64,000 bases of DNA from Leifsonia shinshuensis (GTDB taxonomy: Bacteria; Actinomycetota; Actinomycetes; Actinomycetales; Microbacteriaceae): the NCBI RefSeq assembly GCF_014217625.1, contig NZ_CP043641.1, positions 930,001 through 994,000 on the forward strand. The letters run 5' to 3'. The translations under genes were made by a program, and so were the position numbers. Under the pieces are notes generated by a model. It worked only from the letters and a program-made list of their open reading frames with translations. It ran no database searches and was not told the origin of the DNA. This document shows positions 62,922 through 64,000 of this stretch, one piece after another. The first letter of the stretch is position 1. The number at the start of each line of letters is the position of its first letter.

Positions 62922-63125
62922 TCAGACGTCGGCGACCTTGCGGCCCTTGTACTCCATGAAGAGCGCGGTGCCCGCGGAGTCCTCGACGACCTTGGCGCGG
63001 TGCGGGAGGCTGTAGACGACCTTGCCGTTCTCGATCGACTTGACGAGCGTGGGGACCTCGGCCTTCCACTGCGAACGGCGGGCGTGGGTGTTGGCGCGAG
63101 ACTGCTTCCGCTTCGGAACGGCCAT
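62922..63125 (-). CDS. rpmF: 50S ribosomal protein L32, cysteine-free form
   Basis: 67 residues from ATG 63125 ([21 protein letters not shown]). The usual C-terminal zinc cysteines are absent, so this is the zinc-independent (C-) type. It follows the DUF177 gene by 2 bp, a universal pairing. Confidence 0.95.
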   Translation of the reverse strand: MAVPKRKQSRANTHARRSQWKAEVPTLVKSIENGKVVYSLPHRAKVVEDSAGTALFMEYKGRKVADV

Positions 63126-63127
63126 GA

Positions 63128-63700
63128 CTATCTCTCTTCTCCAGCCCCGGCGGCCGGGGCGTTGTTGCTGGTGGACTCGGTGTCGGAAGCCTGGAACGCC
63201 GCGAGCGCGGACCAGCGAGGAGCGATGGTCTCGTTCGGCTTGCGGTCCGGTACATCCGCCAGCCTCTCCCCGGTCTCTGGATCGAGACCCGGGCAGTCCG
63301 GCCGGCACACCGGCTGAAACGGCAGTGACAACACCACCGCATCCCTGATCAGAGGTTCAAGATCCACGTGGTCGTCGTGAACCTCATAATCAAAAGCTTC
63401 CGTAGAAGGATACGCGAAAAGTTCCTGGAAATCGACTTCGACAGGCTGGGCGATGTCGATCAGGCAGCGTCCGCAGACGCCGGTGGCGGTGGTCTCGGCC
63501 TCCGCCGTGACCAGGATCCCCTCGTGCATCGACTCCAGCCGGAGGTCGAGTTCGATGGTCTCGCCCTCGGGGACGGACAGGAGTCCCTCGCCGAGTCTCG
63601 CGTCGACCGGGATGCTGACGTGCTGCTCCCGCATCTCGCCGGGACGCCGCATCAGGTCGTACACGTTGACGATGTACGGGCTCTTTCTGAACGTGCTCAC
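63128..63700 (-). CDS. DUF177 (YceD-like) protein
   Basis: 190 residues ([22 protein letters not shown]). It has [22 protein letters not shown] and PVCRPDCPG, two CxxC-type pairs that may bind zinc. In other bacteria YceD is needed for 23S rRNA accumulation and is always cotranscribed with rpmF. The start codon is ATG 63700. The last ~30 residues are Ala/Gly/Ser-rich. Confidence 0.92.
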   Translation of the reverse strand: MSTFRKSPYIVNVYDLMRRPGEMREQHVSIPVDARLGEGLLSVPEGETIELDLRLESMHEGILVTAEAETTATGVCGRCLIDIAQPVEVDFQELFAYPSTEAFDYEVHDDHVDLEPLIRDAVVLSLPFQPVCRPDCPGLDPETGERLADVPDRKPNETIAPRWSALAAFQASDTESTSNNAPAAGAGEER

Positions 63701-63711
63701 GGTCGACTATT

Positions 63712-64000
63712 TTACGCGGGGCCGCCGACGCTCGCAGGCGACCGCCAGCCGGCTGGCAGCAACGACACAGGAATGAGCGCCGCCTTCAGCCGTACCCCGC
63801 GGCCCGCCTGCGCCTCGAGCGCGGCGATCACGCGCTGGAGGTCGTCCGCGAGACCCACCGCGACGGCGCGCGTCGGCGGCCCGAAGGCGTCGCGCTCGCG
63901 CACGTCCAGCAGGCGCAGCACGGCCTCCTCCCCCGGCGTGCCTTCGACCGCGGCGGCGATCCGGCGCGCGAAGACGCGCGGCGTCTCGGTGTCAGGGGCC
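63712..64000 (-). CDS. C-terminal fragment, possibly TgpA/DUF4129 family
   Basis: About 95 residues up to the stop; the 5' part lies beyond the right edge. The segment TETPRVFARRIAAAVEG...EAVLRLLDVRERDAFGPP...LADDLQRVIAALEA...RGVRLKAALIPVSLLPAGW matches in pattern the C-terminal DUF4129 part of actinobacterial transglutaminase-like (TgpA) proteins. This is pattern-based and tentative; it could be another helical domain. Confidence 0.4.
   Translation of the reverse strand, partial: APDTETPRVFARRIAAAVEGTPGEEAVLRLLDVRERDAFGPPTRAVAVGLADDLQRVIAALEAQAGRGVRLKAALIPVSLLPAGWRSPASVGGPA

Noticed and set aside
1-64000. tRNA, rRNA or 4.5S RNA genes
   Set aside because: I looked in the intergenic gaps and saw no cloverleaf or SRP RNA core; gaps are too short or filled with other signals. 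A covariance search would be decisive.

Overview
This window is high-GC, densely packed actinobacterial chromosome. The gene families and their order point to the family Microbacteriaceae (Leifsonia-like): GTG and TTG starts are common, ATGA overlaps are frequent, the GlgE-type glycogen pathway is present, and there is one long minus-strand core block (smc, ftsY, ffh, rpsP, KH, rimM, trmD, rplS, lepB, rnhB, DUF2469, yraN, yifB, dprA, xerC, rpsB, tsf, pyrH, frr, cdsA). The genus is an inference from gene order; no rRNA or tRNA gene was recognised to confirm it.

Layout. 1-0.3 kb: N-terminal part of a cysteine desulfurase. 0.4-10 kb: alpha-glucan metabolism, with glgX plus a YbaK deacylase, glgP, and the divergent glgE-glgB pair. 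10-20 kb: a mixed zone with an NmrA-like reductase, a thioredoxin/TPR protein, a three-TM secreted-domain protein, a 1086-residue DivIVA-headed coiled-coil protein made largely of 65 uninterrupted 11-residue repeats, an AI-2E-type exporter, a hydrolase and small proteins. 20-26 kb: cell-wall and core translation/lipid genes (SLT-like protein, DivIVA-repeat protein, cdsA, frr, pyrH, tsf, rpsB). 26-31 kb: a sugar porter, an M23 endopeptidase, xerC, a methyltransferase and a 109/103-bp tandem repeat beside a C-terminally short dprA. 31-38 kb: dprA, a small translationally coupled ORF, yifB, yraN, DUF2469, rnhB, lepB, rplS, a membrane protein, map, trmD. 38-41 kb: an MFS/GntR pair separated by three phased GGTATACC operators and a PIN-domain gene, placed between trmD and rimM. 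41-52.5 kb: rimM, khpA, rpsP, a carboxylate-amine ligase, two SGNH lipoproteins, ffh, an unidentified 166-residue protein, ftsY, a CHAD protein, smc. 52.5-61 kb: a branched-chain amino-acid ABC transporter operon (livKHMGF), a double-GNAT protein, a parDE toxin-antitoxin pair with a palindromic operator, and a lower-GC patch with DUF2867 and SRPBCC genes. 61-64 kb: mutM, rnc, rpmF, a DUF177 protein and the 3' end of a possible TgpA/DUF4129 protein.

How the genes work together. GlgE and GlgB build branched alpha-glucan from maltose-1-phosphate, while GlgP and GlgX take it apart. Ffh and FtsY are the co-translational targeting machinery and LepB cleaves exported proteins. SMC and XerC serve chromosome segregation and resolution. 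The two GY-x4-VD (DivIVA-type) proteins are candidate polarity or growth-zone components.

The most noteworthy signals are the pure hendecad protein, the small ORF coupled by ATGA to both yifB and dprA, the triple phased GntR operator, the 109/103-bp repeats next to a shortened dprA, and the five-copy AACTCCGGA array beside mutM.
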